From: Thermocoleostomius sinensis A174
GTDB taxonomy: Bacteria; Cyanobacteriota; Cyanobacteriia; Elainellales; Elainellaceae
DNA: 64,000 bases
Direction of reading: 5' to 3'
NCBI RefSeq assembly: GCF_026802175.1
Contig: NZ_CP113797.1
Coordinates: forward strand, 1,341,026 to 1,405,025
Shown: in pieces, positions 8,198 to 17,955 of the stretch
Layout of the letters: each line of letters opens with the position of its first letter
Numbering within the stretch: position 1 is the first letter of the stretch
Notes under the pieces: generated by a model
The model's database searches: none
What the model saw: the letters and a program-made list of their open reading frames with translations, nothing else
Told to the model about the DNA's origin: nothing
Translations under genes and position numbers: made by a program

Positions 8198-9091
8198 TTA
8201 CTGACTCGATCGATGAGTCGTCTTTCGTTCCAACAGTGCTTTACCCACTAACGTAACGACTGCCAAACAGGCGAGTAGCACCGCAGCAGTATAGGCAGAC
8301 TGAGTGTGGTACTGCTTGTAGGCTTCTTCAACATACAGAGGCAACGTTTGAGTTCGACCCATAATGCTGCCGGATACGACCGCCACGGCCCCAAACTCCC
8401 CCATGGCTCTAGCGTTGGTCAAAATCACTCCGTACAACAAGCCCCAGCGAATCGAGGGCAACGTGACGCGCCAAAAGGTTTGCCACTCGGAAGCGCCCAG
8501 TGTTTTTGCGGCTTCTTCTTGATCCGCTCCCATCTCTTCCAGGACTGGAATCACCTCTCGTGCCACAAACGGCATTGACACAAACGCTGTTGCCAGCACC
8601 ATTCCCGGTACTGCAAAGATGATTTTGACATCGATCGCATTCAGCAAGGGCCCGAACCAGCCATTCCGACCATACAGCAACACTAACATCAAACCCGCCA
8701 CGACTGGAGACACCGAAAAGGGCAAATCAATGATGCTAATCAACAACGCGCGTCCGGGAAATTTGTTGCGGGCAATCACCCAAGCCGCACATAAGCCAAA
8801 CACGGTATTCAGCGGCACAGCAATGACCGCCATCAAGAGCGTCAACTTGACGGCGTTGAGAAACGCGCGGCTCTTGAAAGTTGAAAAAAATCCATCGAGT
8901 CCACCACTAAAAGCTTGTACGAACACATTCAGCGCGGGAATAAATAAAATCAATCCCAGAAATATAAACGTGAATGCGATTAACGCCACTTTCACCCAAC
9001 AGTGCGATTGAGATTTAGCAGCCGATGGAGGCAGGGAAGTGTAAGAACGTTGCCCCACAGTGACCGTATCCCTAACCGTATCAAGTGTCAT
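8198..9091 (-). CDS. cysW: Sulfate ABC transporter permease CysW
   Basis: Inner-membrane permease of the sulfate/thiosulfate importer; pairs with CysT and is driven by CysA. From the chosen ATG it is 297 residues with about six transmembrane helices. The EAA loop that docks on the ATPase is EEAAKTLGASEWQTFWRVTLP, followed by GLLYGVILTNARAMGEFGAV, typical of CysW. The frame is open 12 codons further upstream to 9127, but the ATG at 9091 is preferred because GGGGAAG lies 7 nt upstream. This gives an 11-bp overlap with cysT and suggests translational coupling. Confidence 0.95.
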   Translation of the reverse strand: MTLDTVRDTVTVGQRSYTSLPPSAAKSQSHCWVKVALIAFTFIFLGLILFIPALNVFVQAFSGGLDGFFSTFKSRAFLNAVKLTLLMAVIAVPLNTVFGLCAAWVIARNKFPGRALLISIIDLPFSVSPVVAGLMLVLLYGRNGWFGPLLNAIDVKIIFAVPGMVLATAFVSMPFVAREVIPVLEEMGADQEEAAKTLGASEWQTFWRVTLPSIRWGLLYGVILTNARAMGEFGAVAVVSGSIMGRTQTLPLYVEEAYKQYHTQSAYTAAVLLACLAVVTLVGKALLERKTTHRSSQ

Positions 9092-9938
9092 ACCGTCTTC
9101 CCCACGCTTGTAATAGATTGATCGCAAATAACATCACCAACGAAACCAGTAGCATGACCATGCCAATCACCGTGGCTCCTGCATAGTCGTACTGTTCTAA
9201 GCGCTGAAAAATTAACACTGGAGCAATCAGATCCTGAAATGGAATATTCGAGGCCACAATCACGATCGAGCCATATTCCCCCACCGCACGGGCAAATCCC
9301 AACGCCACGCCTGTCAGCACTGCTGGCATCAGAGGAGGTAACAACACCCGCCAAAAGGTTTGCCAACTCGACGCCCCCAGCGACCAAGCCGCCTCTTCAA
9401 TTTCCGGCTCCACTTCTTGAAGCACTGGCTGCACCGTTCGCACAATGAATGGCAGTGAAATAAACACCATCGCCACGAACACTCCCAAGCGCGTAAAGGC
9501 AATCTTGATACCAAGGGGAGCAACCAACGATCCAATCCAGCCATTTTCGCTGTAGACAGTGGCCAACGTTAGACCAGCCACGGCAGTGGGTAACGCAAAC
9601 GGTAGATCGATCGCCGCATCGACAAGGCGCTTGAGGGGAAACGTGTAGCGCACTAAGACCCAGGCGATGATTAGTCCTGCGAATCCATCCACGATTGCAG
9701 CAGCTAATGCTGTAGTGAACGTGACATCATAGGCAGACAACGCGGTTGGACTAGTGGCAATTCGCCAAATATCGGGCCAACTAAGCGTAAAAGCTTTCAG
9801 AAACAGAGCGATCGTGGGAACCAATAGCATCACAAACAGATATCCAAGCGTGATACTCCAGGGAATCGAAGGACGAGAAAAGCGGCGCGATTGTTTTTTG
9901 GGTGCAACTCCTGTTCGAGTCGTCAGGGGTGTTACCAT
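9081..9938 (-). CDS. cysT: Sulfate ABC transporter permease CysT
   Basis: Second permease subunit of the sulfate importer (also called CysU), 285 residues, about six membrane helices. The EAA motif reads EEAAWSLGASSWQTFWRVLLP, followed by GVALGFARAVGEYGSIVIVA and the conserved IPFQDLIAPVLIFQRLEQYDY of the CysT family. ATG start. It lies 208 bp after sbpA and overlaps cysW. The gene order sbpA-cysT-cysW is the usual cyanobacterial one, except that cysA is divergent here and not at the end of the operon. Confidence 0.96.
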   Translation of the reverse strand: MVTPLTTRTGVAPKKQSRRFSRPSIPWSITLGYLFVMLLVPTIALFLKAFTLSWPDIWRIATSPTALSAYDVTFTTALAAAIVDGFAGLIIAWVLVRYTFPLKRLVDAAIDLPFALPTAVAGLTLATVYSENGWIGSLVAPLGIKIAFTRLGVFVAMVFISLPFIVRTVQPVLQEVEPEIEEAAWSLGASSWQTFWRVLLPPLMPAVLTGVALGFARAVGEYGSIVIVASNIPFQDLIAPVLIFQRLEQYDYAGATVIGMVMLLVSLVMLFAINLLQAWGRRYDT

Positions 9939-10146
9939 CTCTCACCTTAAACGTTAAAAGTAATTGCAGATAAGTGTGAAATCGTTAGTGCGAAACTAAT
10001 TCGGACTGTTTTAGAATCAGATTCTTCTAAACTAGGTGATTAAAAAGATAATCTTCTTGGAAACTTGAAACACGTTGTCTGTCCTATCACTCTAAATTCA
10101 GGAGAATCTGAAACGAACCTGAATGATCTGTATTTCTACACAAACG

Positions 10147-11244
10147 CTAGGCGGCTCCTACCTTAGCCAAAATCTCATCAAACTTCGCTCCATCGTCGAA
10201 AAACCGCGTTTGCACCTCGTCCCAACCGCCCATGTCTTGTACCGTGAACAGCTTGTTTACTTTGGGGTACTGGTCGGCAAACTGCTGGGCGATCGTCTCA
10301 TCCACCGGACGGAATCCCACCTTGGCAAATTCTTCTTGGGCTTCGGGAGTAAACAGAAACGCTACAAACGCTTCTGCCACTTCCCGAGTGCCGTGCTTAT
10401 CAACATTGGCATCAACAACGGCGACTGGATTGTCGATCGAAATATTCACATCAGTGGGCACCATAAAGGGCAATCCTTCCCCCTTCTGTTTGGCTAAAAT
10501 TGCTTCATTCTCATAGTTAATCAACACATCGCCCTGGCCTTGCTTAAAGAACACATCAGTCGCTTCTCGCGCATCTTTGGGTAGGACTGGCACATTCTCA
10601 AACACCTGCGTGGTAAATGCCTCAGCTTGGACATCATCCCCTCCATTTTCAGTCACCGATCCCCACAGCGCCATAAAGTTCCAGCGTGCCCCGCCAGAGG
10701 TTTTTGGATTGGCGGTCACTACCTGTACATCATCTTGAGCCAGATCTTGCCAGCCCTGAATGCCCTTGGGGTTGCCTTCGCGCGTCACCAGCACCGCCAC
10801 CGACTTATGGACAATACTGTCGTTGGGCAATTCCTTCTCCCATCCAGTTTCAATCAGTCCGGCATCTTCAATCTTCTTGGTATCCAGCGCCAGCGCCAGC
10901 GCCACCACATCAGCTTCCAGCCCGTCAATGACTGCCCGCGTTTGCGAACCGGACCCTCCATAGCTTTGGTCAAACACAACCTCTTGGTTATGGTCTGCTT
11001 GCCACTTCTGAGCGAACTTAGGAATGATTTGCTCGTAGGCCGCTTGGGTAACAGCATACGAAACTAGCGTCAGGTTGACCGTTTCTCCTTGAGCTGGGCT
11101 AGCGGCATCACCCGATGAGGCAGTATCCGCAGGAGCGGTGTTGCAGCCTGCCAAAGCAAAGCACAATCCTAAGCCAACCAGAAATAATGAGAAAAATCCT
11201 TTGACCGATCGCAAACGAAACCTGAATCTACGCATTTTACGCAT
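10147..11244 (-). CDS. sbpA: Sulfate-binding lipoprotein SbpA
   Basis: Extracytoplasmic binding protein delivering sulfate (or thiosulfate) to CysTWA. 365 residues with a basic N-terminus, a hydrophobic segment and lipobox LAGC giving Cys34 as the lipidated residue. Family blocks include LTLVSYAVTQAAYEQIIPKF, FDQSYGGSGSQTRAVIDGLEADVV, NPKTSGGARWNFMALWG and FFKQGQGDVLINYENEAIL. Two ATG starts lie three codons apart and either is possible. It is first in the leftward operon and its promoter lies in the 209-bp region shared with cysA. Sulfate-starvation control is likely from the family but the regulator is not visible here. Confidence 0.96.
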   Translation of the reverse strand: MRKMRRFRFRLRSVKGFFSLFLVGLGLCFALAGCNTAPADTASSGDAASPAQGETVNLTLVSYAVTQAAYEQIIPKFAQKWQADHNQEVVFDQSYGGSGSQTRAVIDGLEADVVALALALDTKKIEDAGLIETGWEKELPNDSIVHKSVAVLVTREGNPKGIQGWQDLAQDDVQVVTANPKTSGGARWNFMALWGSVTENGGDDVQAEAFTTQVFENVPVLPKDAREATDVFFKQGQGDVLINYENEAILAKQKGEGLPFMVPTDVNISIDNPVAVVDANVDKHGTREVAEAFVAFLFTPEAQEEFAKVGFRPVDETIAQQFADQYPKVNKLFTVQDMGGWDEVQTRFFDDGAKFDEILAKVGAA

Positions 11245-11328
11245 TTACCGTTGCCTCACAGTTTGAAAACTCTGCCGTGAATTTACCCAAAACCAGCGGA
11301 GTCGTCAGATTATCAAAATTACAAAAAA

Positions 11329-11410
11329 TTGATCGACTTACCGATGATTGCAACTATAATACTCGAAGTTGCAATAAAAGTACTATAACTTGATCGACTT
11401 ATCGTTGATT
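11329..11410. promoter_or_regulatory. Shared control region of sbpA and cysA: inverted and direct repeats
   Basis: A perfect inverted repeat, ATTGCAACT-N11-AGTTGCAAT, occupies 11347-11375 and has the T-N11-A form of LysR-type operators. It lies between two direct copies of a 21-bp element (11329-11349 and 11390-11410, 19 of 21 identical, core TTGATCGACTTA) spaced 61 bp apart. The divergent sulfate genes start on either side. A CysR/CmpR/CysB-like or other sulfur regulator binding here is inference. Confidence 0.6.
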
Positions 11411-11453
11411 AAGTCATGATCGGCAGCAACCTAATACGTGGAGCATTGACAGC

Positions 11454-12467
11454 ATGGGAATTCTAGTTGATAACGTGTCGAAGGGATTTGGGGATTTTAA
11501 GGCGGTGGATCAGGTCAGCATTGAGGTGAAGACCGGATCACTGGTAGCGCTGTTGGGCCCGTCTGGCTCAGGAAAGTCTACTTTGTTGCGGTTGATTGCC
11601 GGGTTAGAGCAACCCGACAGCGGCAGAATCTACCTAACCGGACGCGACGCCACTCATCAAAGCGTCCAAGACCGCCGCATTGGCTTTGTGTTTCAGCACT
11701 ATGCTCTGTTCAAGCACCTGACGGTGCGTAAAAACATCGCCTTTGGACTGGAGATTCACAAAACTCCCAAAGCCAGAATTGCCAATCGGGTCGAAGAATT
11801 GATTGAGTTGGTGCAACTGAAAGGGCTGGGCGATCGCTATCCTTCGCAGCTATCGGGAGGACAACGACAACGGGTGGCGTTGGCTAGAGCGTTAGCGCTA
11901 GAACCACAAGTGTTGCTCTTAGATGAGCCGTTTGGGGCGTTAGATGCCAAGGTGCGCAAAGATTTACGCAGTTGGCTACGGCGATTGCATGACACGGTGC
12001 ATGTGACAACAGTATTTGTCACCCACGATCAAGAAGAGGCAATGGAAGTCTCGGATGAATTGGTAGTAATGAATCACGGACGGGTGGAACAAGTGGGTAG
12101 TGCGGCGGAGTTATACGACCATCCGGCTTCACCGTTTGTCATGAGTTTCATTGGCCCGGTCAACGTATTGCCTAGCCATGCGTCGATTTTTCGTCAAGCC
12201 GGGTATCAAGCTAGTGGAGATCATGTGTTTCTGCGGCCTCATGATATCTTAGTTGAAGTCACTCCTAGCGAAAATAGCGTTCCGGCTGTGGTTAATCGTG
12301 TGATTCACTTGGGTTGGGAAATTCAAGCTGAACTGACGATCGAGGACGGCCAAACGTTTACGGTCCATCTGTCGCGTGAAGCGTTTAAGCAGCTTGATTT
12401 AGAACCCAATCAGCAGGTATACGTCAAACCGAAAGAAGCTCGATCGTTCGTCCTACAAGATGTATAG
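11454..12467 (+). CDS. cysA: Sulfate/thiosulfate ABC transporter ATP-binding protein CysA
   Basis: ATPase powering the sulfate importer. 337 residues with Walker [10 protein letters not shown] (35-43), Q-loop [11 protein letters not shown] signature LSGGQRQR, Walker [13 protein letters not shown] and switch His in [13 protein letters not shown]. The roughly 110 C-terminal residues form the regulatory TOBE-like domain characteristic of CysA ([11 protein letters not shown]). ATG start. It is transcribed away from sbpA-cysT-cysW, from a shared 209-bp region, so the two units can be co-regulated. Confidence 0.96.
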   Translation: MGILVDNVSKGFGDFKAVDQVSIEVKTGSLVALLGPSGSGKSTLLRLIAGLEQPDSGRIYLTGRDATHQSVQDRRIGFVFQHYALFKHLTVRKNIAFGLEIHKTPKARIANRVEELIELVQLKGLGDRYPSQLSGGQRQRVALARALALEPQVLLLDEPFGALDAKVRKDLRSWLRRLHDTVHVTTVFVTHDQEEAMEVSDELVVMNHGRVEQVGSAAELYDHPASPFVMSFIGPVNVLPSHASIFRQAGYQASGDHVFLRPHDILVEVTPSENSVPAVVNRVIHLGWEIQAELTIEDGQTFTVHLSREAFKQLDLEPNQQVYVKPKEARSFVLQDV

Positions 12468-12471
12468 ATCC

Positions 12472-12497
12472 GTAGCAGAACTGGGGCGTTCTGCTAC
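12472..12497 (+). terminator. Hairpin after cysA
   Basis: GTAGCAGAAC and GTTCTGCTAC form a perfect 10-bp stem with a 6-base loop, starting 4 bases after the cysA stop. The following CCTTATA is only weakly U-rich, so termination efficiency is uncertain. The rest of the gap to 12762 shows nothing I can support. Confidence 0.6.
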
Positions 12498-12762
12498 CCT
12501 TATATGTGCCTGCGGAGGCAAGCAACAGGAATTTAATGTGGCAATCCTCGTTCTCTAGCTTGCTAATTGACAAAATTCCTAAAAAATCACAATGAGTCTG
12601 ATATTGGCGATCGTCCTCTCTGACACCGCTTGGTACGACCGTTGGCAAGCAAGCTGGAAACAGGCTACATGTGCAGACCCGCAGGATTCGGATATGCCCA
12701 ACGGAACTAGTTTGCACCCGCCGTTCGCAAAATATTTGGACTGAACCAAAAAATTATCAGAA

Positions 12763-13522
12763 TCAAGTATCGTCATCTGGGTTAATACCTAATTCTCTTA
12801 AGCGTTCTGCCAACCGTTCTGCTCGCTGGCGTTCTTGTTCTGCCTCCGTTGAAATCCACTTTCCTTTCGCATCGTACCAGTGCAACCAGAGTCGATGAAT
12901 CCCGGCATAGTCTCCTTGCCACAGCCCTAAGCCTAAGCCAAGCTCCGGCATCCAAACTTTAGGCTCATTCAAATTAAGTTCTTGATAATGTTCTGCTTGC
13001 AAGGTAGAAACTTGTAGACGCTCAGTATACCGGCTGAAGATGACATAGTAAGGAATTCGCAAAAACTGCTCATAAACCTGCCATTTTGTAGGTGGTTGGT
13101 TAACTTCTCGCTCAGTTCGTCCTAAATCCTCATCTTCTGTACCGGGTGAAAGTAATTCAACCACCACAAACGGGCTGATTCCCTCTTGCCAAATGACGTA
13201 ACTAAGACGTAAATCTCGACCTTCATAGAGCCTCGACACCTACCACACCAAACCAGTCCGATCGCTTGTAGCGGTTAGGATAACGGACATCATAATAAAG
13301 ATTCATGTCGCTGGCACTAAATACCTGTTCCGGCAGATGAGTTGGAGGCTGAAACGTAATTCGCAGTAGCTCAGGTTGAAAATCATGAAATTCGTCAGGC
13401 AAGCCCGGTTCCTCTGGGTTCTCGCTAGGTAAATCATACATAGTAGGTAGCGTTTCTCTCGCAGGACGGGGCGGATCAGTCTGCTCAATATACTTGGCAA
13501 AAGACACAGCAACCTCTCTCAT
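12763..13522 (-). pseudogene. Frameshifted Uma2 (DUF820) family endonuclease
   Basis: Two reading frames together make one Uma2 protein. The first part (13522 to about 13235) ends ...NRYKRSDWFGVVGV. The second (about 13239 to 12763) continues SRLYEGRDLRLSYVIWQEG, FVVVELLSPGTEDEDLG and the C-terminal coiled RERQRAERLAERL tail typical of cyanobacterial Uma2 proteins. At the junction the expected GGTGTGTCG reads GGTGTCG, consistent with loss of one GT unit in a short GT repeat. The fold is PD-(D/E)XK-like; these proteins occur in very large cyanobacterial families of unclear role. The single 2-bp indel could be recent, or a sequencing error. Confidence 0.8.
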
Positions 13523-13772
13523 TCATCAGAAACGATCGACAAAATCATTTTAAAGTAGTCCCGAAAGATGATTAGGACAGCTTTGTGCGCCCAGTTTATC
13601 TGCTTCGGGCTTCAGCCACCTGAGATTGTCCTAAGTCATAAATTTGTCCGTCATCCTTTACCCCACTTGATATACTGTCCTGACTGATTCTTGAATTGGG
13701 TGTATTCATGAAGCAGGGCTTCAGATCCCTTTGAGGCTCAGTCACAAATTTGTGGGTATTGGGAGCAGTGGC

Positions 13773-14813
13773 ATGAATGGCTTCTCGGAGCGCAATGTTG
13801 ATTACAGTACACTGTGGGCTTTGTTAAGGGCGAAGGACTGGAAGACAGCCAACTACGAAACGTTGCTGAAACTGCTGGAGGCTTCTGGGCGCATTGAATC
13901 AATGGTGGCATCGGGATATCTCAGTGGAAATGGCATCGCCACGCTGTTCCAACTTTCTGATACGTCCGCACGGCTAAAGTTATTGGAGACATTAGCTGTA
14001 TCGGAGCGCCTCGTCTTCGAGGAGAGGCAACGAGCGCCGCTCAAAAAGTCTTCAATGCTTGAATTACCGTCAACGGGACGGTTTACCCATGCCGAAGTCA
14101 ATGCACTGTTTAAATGGCTTACAATCTCCGATCGCTTTGAATTAGCAGAGGCGATTGGTATCTCTCGTCGATTGGCAGAAAAGGATAAACATGTCCTCCA
14201 CCGCATTCTGGAGCTTGCTCCCTTTCCCAACAAGACTGACCTGGAACCAACAGGTTACGTTAATCGATCGCAGCTATTTGAAGTGTTAGTGCGAGGATGG
14301 AAAGAGCAAGGTTGGCACTTGACTCGTCGAGATATTAGCTTTTGCCCGTGCCGCGACTTGCAAACGATCGATGAATTTTGGATGACTCACAGTGCCGGAC
14401 GGTTTGGCTTTAGCGTACAATCTCAAATTTGGCGGGTTGTAGAAGGCGATGTCGAACAGTTTGGGCAATTTGTAGGTTGGCGCAGCAACAATTCTTGGGT
14501 TGATTATGAAAGAAATATTTTTGCCGCTAAACCAGCAGAGTCTGGCTACTCGTTGAACAGTGCTCCTTACGGTCATCTGCCAGTATTTCCGCTGACAGGT
14601 TGGTGGTGCTGGATGGGCGGCATGAAGAAACTGATTGAGCGCTTAGATTGTTGTAATGTCTTATCGACTCAATCGGATACGGAAGATAACTCCTTCATGC
14701 AGTCGTTTGAAGACCGCAACTTGCTGCCTCCGGCTTCTTTTGGGAAATTGGGTTACAAGCATAGCAGCAATGGGATAGCGTCTCAAAACGATGGACTTGA
14801 TGATCTGGTTTAG
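13773..14813 (+). CDS. GUN4-domain protein with split or extended N-terminal region
   Basis: 346 residues from the ATG at 13773, chosen because GGGAG lies 7 nt upstream; the frame is open a further 14 codons. The C-terminal part is a clear GUN4 domain (CRDLQTIDEFWMTHSAGRFG, then FSVQSQIW, FGQFVGWR, YGHLPVFPLTGWW). GUN4 binds porphyrins and stimulates magnesium chelatase in chlorophyll synthesis. The opening helices that normally precede it (LWALLRAKDWKTANYETLLKLL) lie near residue 15, and about 150 helical residues separate them from the core, so the domain looks interrupted or partly duplicated. Cyanobacteria have many GUN4 paralogues used as sensors; a role in chelatase regulation is not implied. 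Confidence 0.75.
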   Translation: MNGFSERNVDYSTLWALLRAKDWKTANYETLLKLLEASGRIESMVASGYLSGNGIATLFQLSDTSARLKLLETLAVSERLVFEERQRAPLKKSSMLELPSTGRFTHAEVNALFKWLTISDRFELAEAIGISRRLAEKDKHVLHRILELAPFPNKTDLEPTGYVNRSQLFEVLVRGWKEQGWHLTRRDISFCPCRDLQTIDEFWMTHSAGRFGFSVQSQIWRVVEGDVEQFGQFVGWRSNNSWVDYERNIFAAKPAESGYSLNSAPYGHLPVFPLTGWWCWMGGMKKLIERLDCCNVLSTQSDTEDNSFMQSFEDRNLLPPASFGKLGYKHSSNGIASQNDGLDDLV

Positions 14814-14883
14814 GCGGTGGGATAAAAGTGTCCGGACTTATTGCCCAAGCAGCCACAACGGTAAGCCACAATGAGTTAGCTGA

Positions 14884-17439
14884 CTAGTCACCAGGGATGC
14901 GCCGCCCATCTAGTTCACTGGCGGCCCCTAAGCCAGTGGAAAACGGGCCTGGATCGCCCACCCAGTTGAAGTCATTGATGCGGAAACCGATCGCTCCAGA
15001 TTGTCGTTGCGGACTGTAACTCACTGAGATTGAGTAGGTTCGGCGGCTGTACTCCAGGGTAAAGGTGGTGTCAGCATCATTTTCTCGATCGGTTTGGCTC
15101 TCTAGATACAAGGTCGAGCGTATACCTAACCGGAAAGGGCCATAAATTTGTTGGGTTAATCCCAAAGACAAAACTTGGATGTCATTGACCCGATCGAAAT
15201 CAAACGGAGTTTCTCCGCCTACTGCATTATAGGAATAGGCAAGGCTGAACCCGGTGTAATCCAAAAAGGGGCGCGAGAACTGACCAAATTGCCCTGAAAT
15301 TCCAATTGATCCGGTAAAAACCGATTGAGTCTCTCCATTACTGTAAGCACTCAGAACGCCACGTGCGCCAATATTTAGCCCCAAAAATGGCACCACTGGC
15401 TCAGGGGTATACCGTAATCCTTGATCTGGGGTGCGGGGCAGCGGGGTTCCAGACCATAGCGGAAAAAAGCGATTCAGTGCGGCACTTACCTGATACCGTG
15501 CCAAATCAATGCGGTTGTTGTCGCGGCTACCGTCTTCATTAAAATTCAGCAGATCAATAATGTCAGGATCATTCAACCGCGCATTGTTGGCATTGGCATT
15601 AATCAACTGTACGCCCGCTTGATAGTTGAGGTTGATACCAGTATTTCCCAACGGAACATTGGGAGATGTCACCACCAGCCCTAGACTGGATTGCACATTT
15701 TGGAACCCCAGTGAACCGTTAAAGAGCCGATCGCGATAGCTGTATTCCAGCGACAGCGTATGATTGGCCACTACTTGTTGCTGTACCCGCAGGCTGCCCC
15801 GGAATGTATCCTCAAAATCTCCTAAATCCAAGGTTGTAAAAATGGCATTGGCACGAACTGCGGTTGTGGGTGTGGGGTTTGCCGTCAGCCTTGCAATTAA
15901 ACCGTAGCTATCTAAATTGCCAAAGCCTTCATCAAATCCTCGCTGTACGAGGATTTGCGGGGTTAGAGTTAGCAACCCCACATTGCCGATCGTGAAGTCA
16001 AAGCCTCGCTCAATGAATAAGCCGCCTCGATCGCGCTCATCAAACCCAATACTGAACAAGCCTGGATTGCGTTCACGGTTGTCGATAACCAGTCGTTCTT
16101 GCAGTAAAGGTAAGGAAAACCCTTGATCAAACACCAAACGCGGATTGCGAGCGCGAATTTCGGTGCGTCCGGGCCCCAAGGGTGTAACAGTGACCCGGTT
16201 CGATCGCAGTTCCAACTCCGGCGGTGAAAACGGATCGTTGGTAATGCGAACATTGCTCGCTTGCCAAACGGCCCCCATGAATTCAATGTCATCGGCTTCA
16301 TAGCGTAATCGGCTAAGTTGCCCTTGAGTTCTTGCAGAACCGCTGAGTTGGTTGGGCGTATTTAACCCAAACGACAACCCAGGTAGCCCTTGAATTACCT
16401 GAAAAGGTGGCAACGGCTCGGTTGCCCCGGCTGACGGAGCATCAGCAGCCGTATCGTCGGCAATAGAAGGTAAAAAGAGTTCACCCCTGGCATTTTGAAT
16501 TAAGCCCTGATTTTGTACCAAGTTATACTCAATTCGATCGCCTTGCAGAACTTGCTCTCCTCGCGTCAGAATGGCATTTCCTTCGGCAACAGCAATGCGA
16601 TTAGGGATATTAACAAATAGGCGATCGGAATTGAGCACTGCTCCTCGAAATCGCAGTTCTACATTGCCGTCTGCTTGAAATACCTGCTGTTGTTCGTTAT
16701 AAGTTTGTCGATCGGCATCGAGTTCGATCACATCCTGAGCCGCGATTGGATCAACTGGAGCAGGCGGTGGAGGAACAGCGTCTGGGGCAGTGCCGGGCAC
16801 ATTGTCTAGGGGGGAATCGGGTGTATCACCGGGACGATCGAGTGGAGTCGTTTCCAACAGGGTCTCACTTGGCTCATCAGGAGGTGAAGCATCAGGAATG
16901 AGCGGTGGAACCAGCAGTTCTGACCCTGGCAACGGTGCCGCGTCAGTTCCGTCCTCTTCAGCAGCTACCTGCATCGTCCCCCCCCCTGAATCGAGGGCTG
17001 ACGTGGCGAAATATAGCTCGCTGTTCAACTCAGGGAAAGCAGCAGCGGGAACAGCCGATGAGAATGGTTCAGATGGAGTCGGAGCAAATTCAGCCGTAGG
17101 TACACCAGTCTGGCCTAGCGCATCTTCCTGAGAACGAGTATCTGCGGTTTGAGGAGCGAATTGAGTGGGTGTACTTGGTTCGGTGGTTGGTAGACCAATT
17201 TCTAGTGGCTCTCCTAAAGAGTCTGCCCAGGTTTCAGATTGATGAACCAACGGATGATTCGCGAGCAGAGGTGTCAATAATTTACTGCTGACTGCGAAAG
17301 TCTCAAAAGTCTCAATTGCCTCAGCAGACGCATACTCTGGCACCTCATGATTGGAGATGGCGATCGTATCAGCATTGAGATCTCCAGGCACTGATCTGAT
17401 AACTGGAGGAGGATCGGGCGGCAGAACCGGATAGGGCAT
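14884..17439 (-). CDS. DUF3769 outer-membrane protein (LptD-like LPS transport)
   Basis: 851 residues from the ATG at 17439 (MPYPVLPPDPPP); the frame extends 33 codons upstream to a TTG, with unlikely Cys-rich sequence. An acidic, Pro-rich region of about 230 residues comes first. An OstA/LptA-like segment follows at about 235-340 (VIELDADRQTYNEQQQVFQADG, NVELRFRGAVLNSDRLFV). The remaining 400 residues show alternating strands of a beta-barrel ending in FRINDFNWVGDPGPF. This is the cyanobacterial DUF3769 protein, thought to be the LptD counterpart inserting LPS in the outer membrane. No signal peptide is obvious at the chosen start, which is unusual for an outer-membrane protein but may reflect a wrong start. 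Confidence 0.85.
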   Translation of the reverse strand: MPYPVLPPDPPPVIRSVPGDLNADTIAISNHEVPEYASAEAIETFETFAVSSKLLTPLLANHPLVHQSETWADSLGEPLEIGLPTTEPSTPTQFAPQTADTRSQEDALGQTGVPTAEFAPTPSEPFSSAVPAAAFPELNSELYFATSALDSGGGTMQVAAEEDGTDAAPLPGSELLVPPLIPDASPPDEPSETLLETTPLDRPGDTPDSPLDNVPGTAPDAVPPPPAPVDPIAAQDVIELDADRQTYNEQQQVFQADGNVELRFRGAVLNSDRLFVNIPNRIAVAEGNAILTRGEQVLQGDRIEYNLVQNQGLIQNARGELFLPSIADDTAADAPSAGATEPLPPFQVIQGLPGLSFGLNTPNQLSGSARTQGQLSRLRYEADDIEFMGAVWQASNVRITNDPFSPPELELRSNRVTVTPLGPGRTEIRARNPRLVFDQGFSLPLLQERLVIDNRERNPGLFSIGFDERDRGGLFIERGFDFTIGNVGLLTLTPQILVQRGFDEGFGNLDSYGLIARLTANPTPTTAVRANAIFTTLDLGDFEDTFRGSLRVQQQVVANHTLSLEYSYRDRLFNGSLGFQNVQSSLGLVVTSPNVPLGNTGINLNYQAGVQLINANANNARLNDPDIIDLLNFNEDGSRDNNRIDLARYQVSAALNRFFPLWSGTPLPRTPDQGLRYTPEPVVPFLGLNIGARGVLSAYSNGETQSVFTGSIGISGQFGQFSRPFLDYTGFSLAYSYNAVGGETPFDFDRVNDIQVLSLGLTQQIYGPFRLGIRSTLYLESQTDRENDADTTFTLEYSRRTYSISVSYSPQRQSGAIGFRINDFNWVGDPGPFSTGLGAASELDGRRIPGD

Positions 17440-17688
17440 ACAACAGACATACTTAATACAAGCGGGTAGCCCAAACTCAGGCCTTTGTCCGTCCGCAAGA
17501 GAAGGGCAGGGCGAGATAAGGAGCGGGCACGGGTACAATTAACTTGCAGCATCTATCGACAAGATAGACTTAGGTGCAAGAATTTTGTTCCTCACACCTC
17601 CAAGCCATGCTCCACCCCTAAAAAATTAATGGTTAAACTGCGAATTGAATGCCCAGGTTGTAACCTGAAGAATTCTTATCGGGCGATG

Positions 17689-17805
17689 CTATTCAAGATC
17701 CCGTCGCTTTGGGTTACGAGACGGGTCATTTGACAAGAAGCCAAACACAAATAAACCAATGAAGAAGGCAACGACAATATAAACCACAATCTTAAGGGTT
17801 AGCAT
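17689..17805 (-). CDS. psbI: Photosystem II reaction center protein I
   Basis: 38-residue thylakoid membrane protein of the photosystem II core, next to D1 and CP43. The sequence begins [19 protein letters not shown] and ends [14 protein letters not shown], matching PsbI essentially throughout, with one transmembrane helix and a basic cytosolic tail. The start is fixed by GGGAGG seven bases upstream of the ATG; an open frame extends further upstream but is not used. It is monocistronic, between DUF3769 downstream and a divergent response regulator upstream. Confidence 0.97.
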   Translation of the reverse strand: MLTLKIVVYIVVAFFIGLFVFGFLSNDPSRNPKRRDLE

Positions 17806-17955
17806 CAGACAACCTCCCGCAGCAATTTTCCGAACAATAAGCTTTATTATCTTATCGAAACCTTGCACTCTTTCATATAGGCATCTTCTAAATAAGAAGC
17901 CTGTAAAACCCACCATAAACAGGCAGATAGTCGGCAATCAACGCTAAGAGACGGA

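Noticed and set aside
12424-12776. Overlapping leftward open frames after cysA
   Set aside because: They overlap the cysA 3' end and its hairpin, lack ribosome sites and resemble no family.
13223-13240. Programmed frameshift in the Uma2 gene
   Set aside because: No slippery heptamer or downstream structure was seen; loss of one GT unit explains the break more simply.
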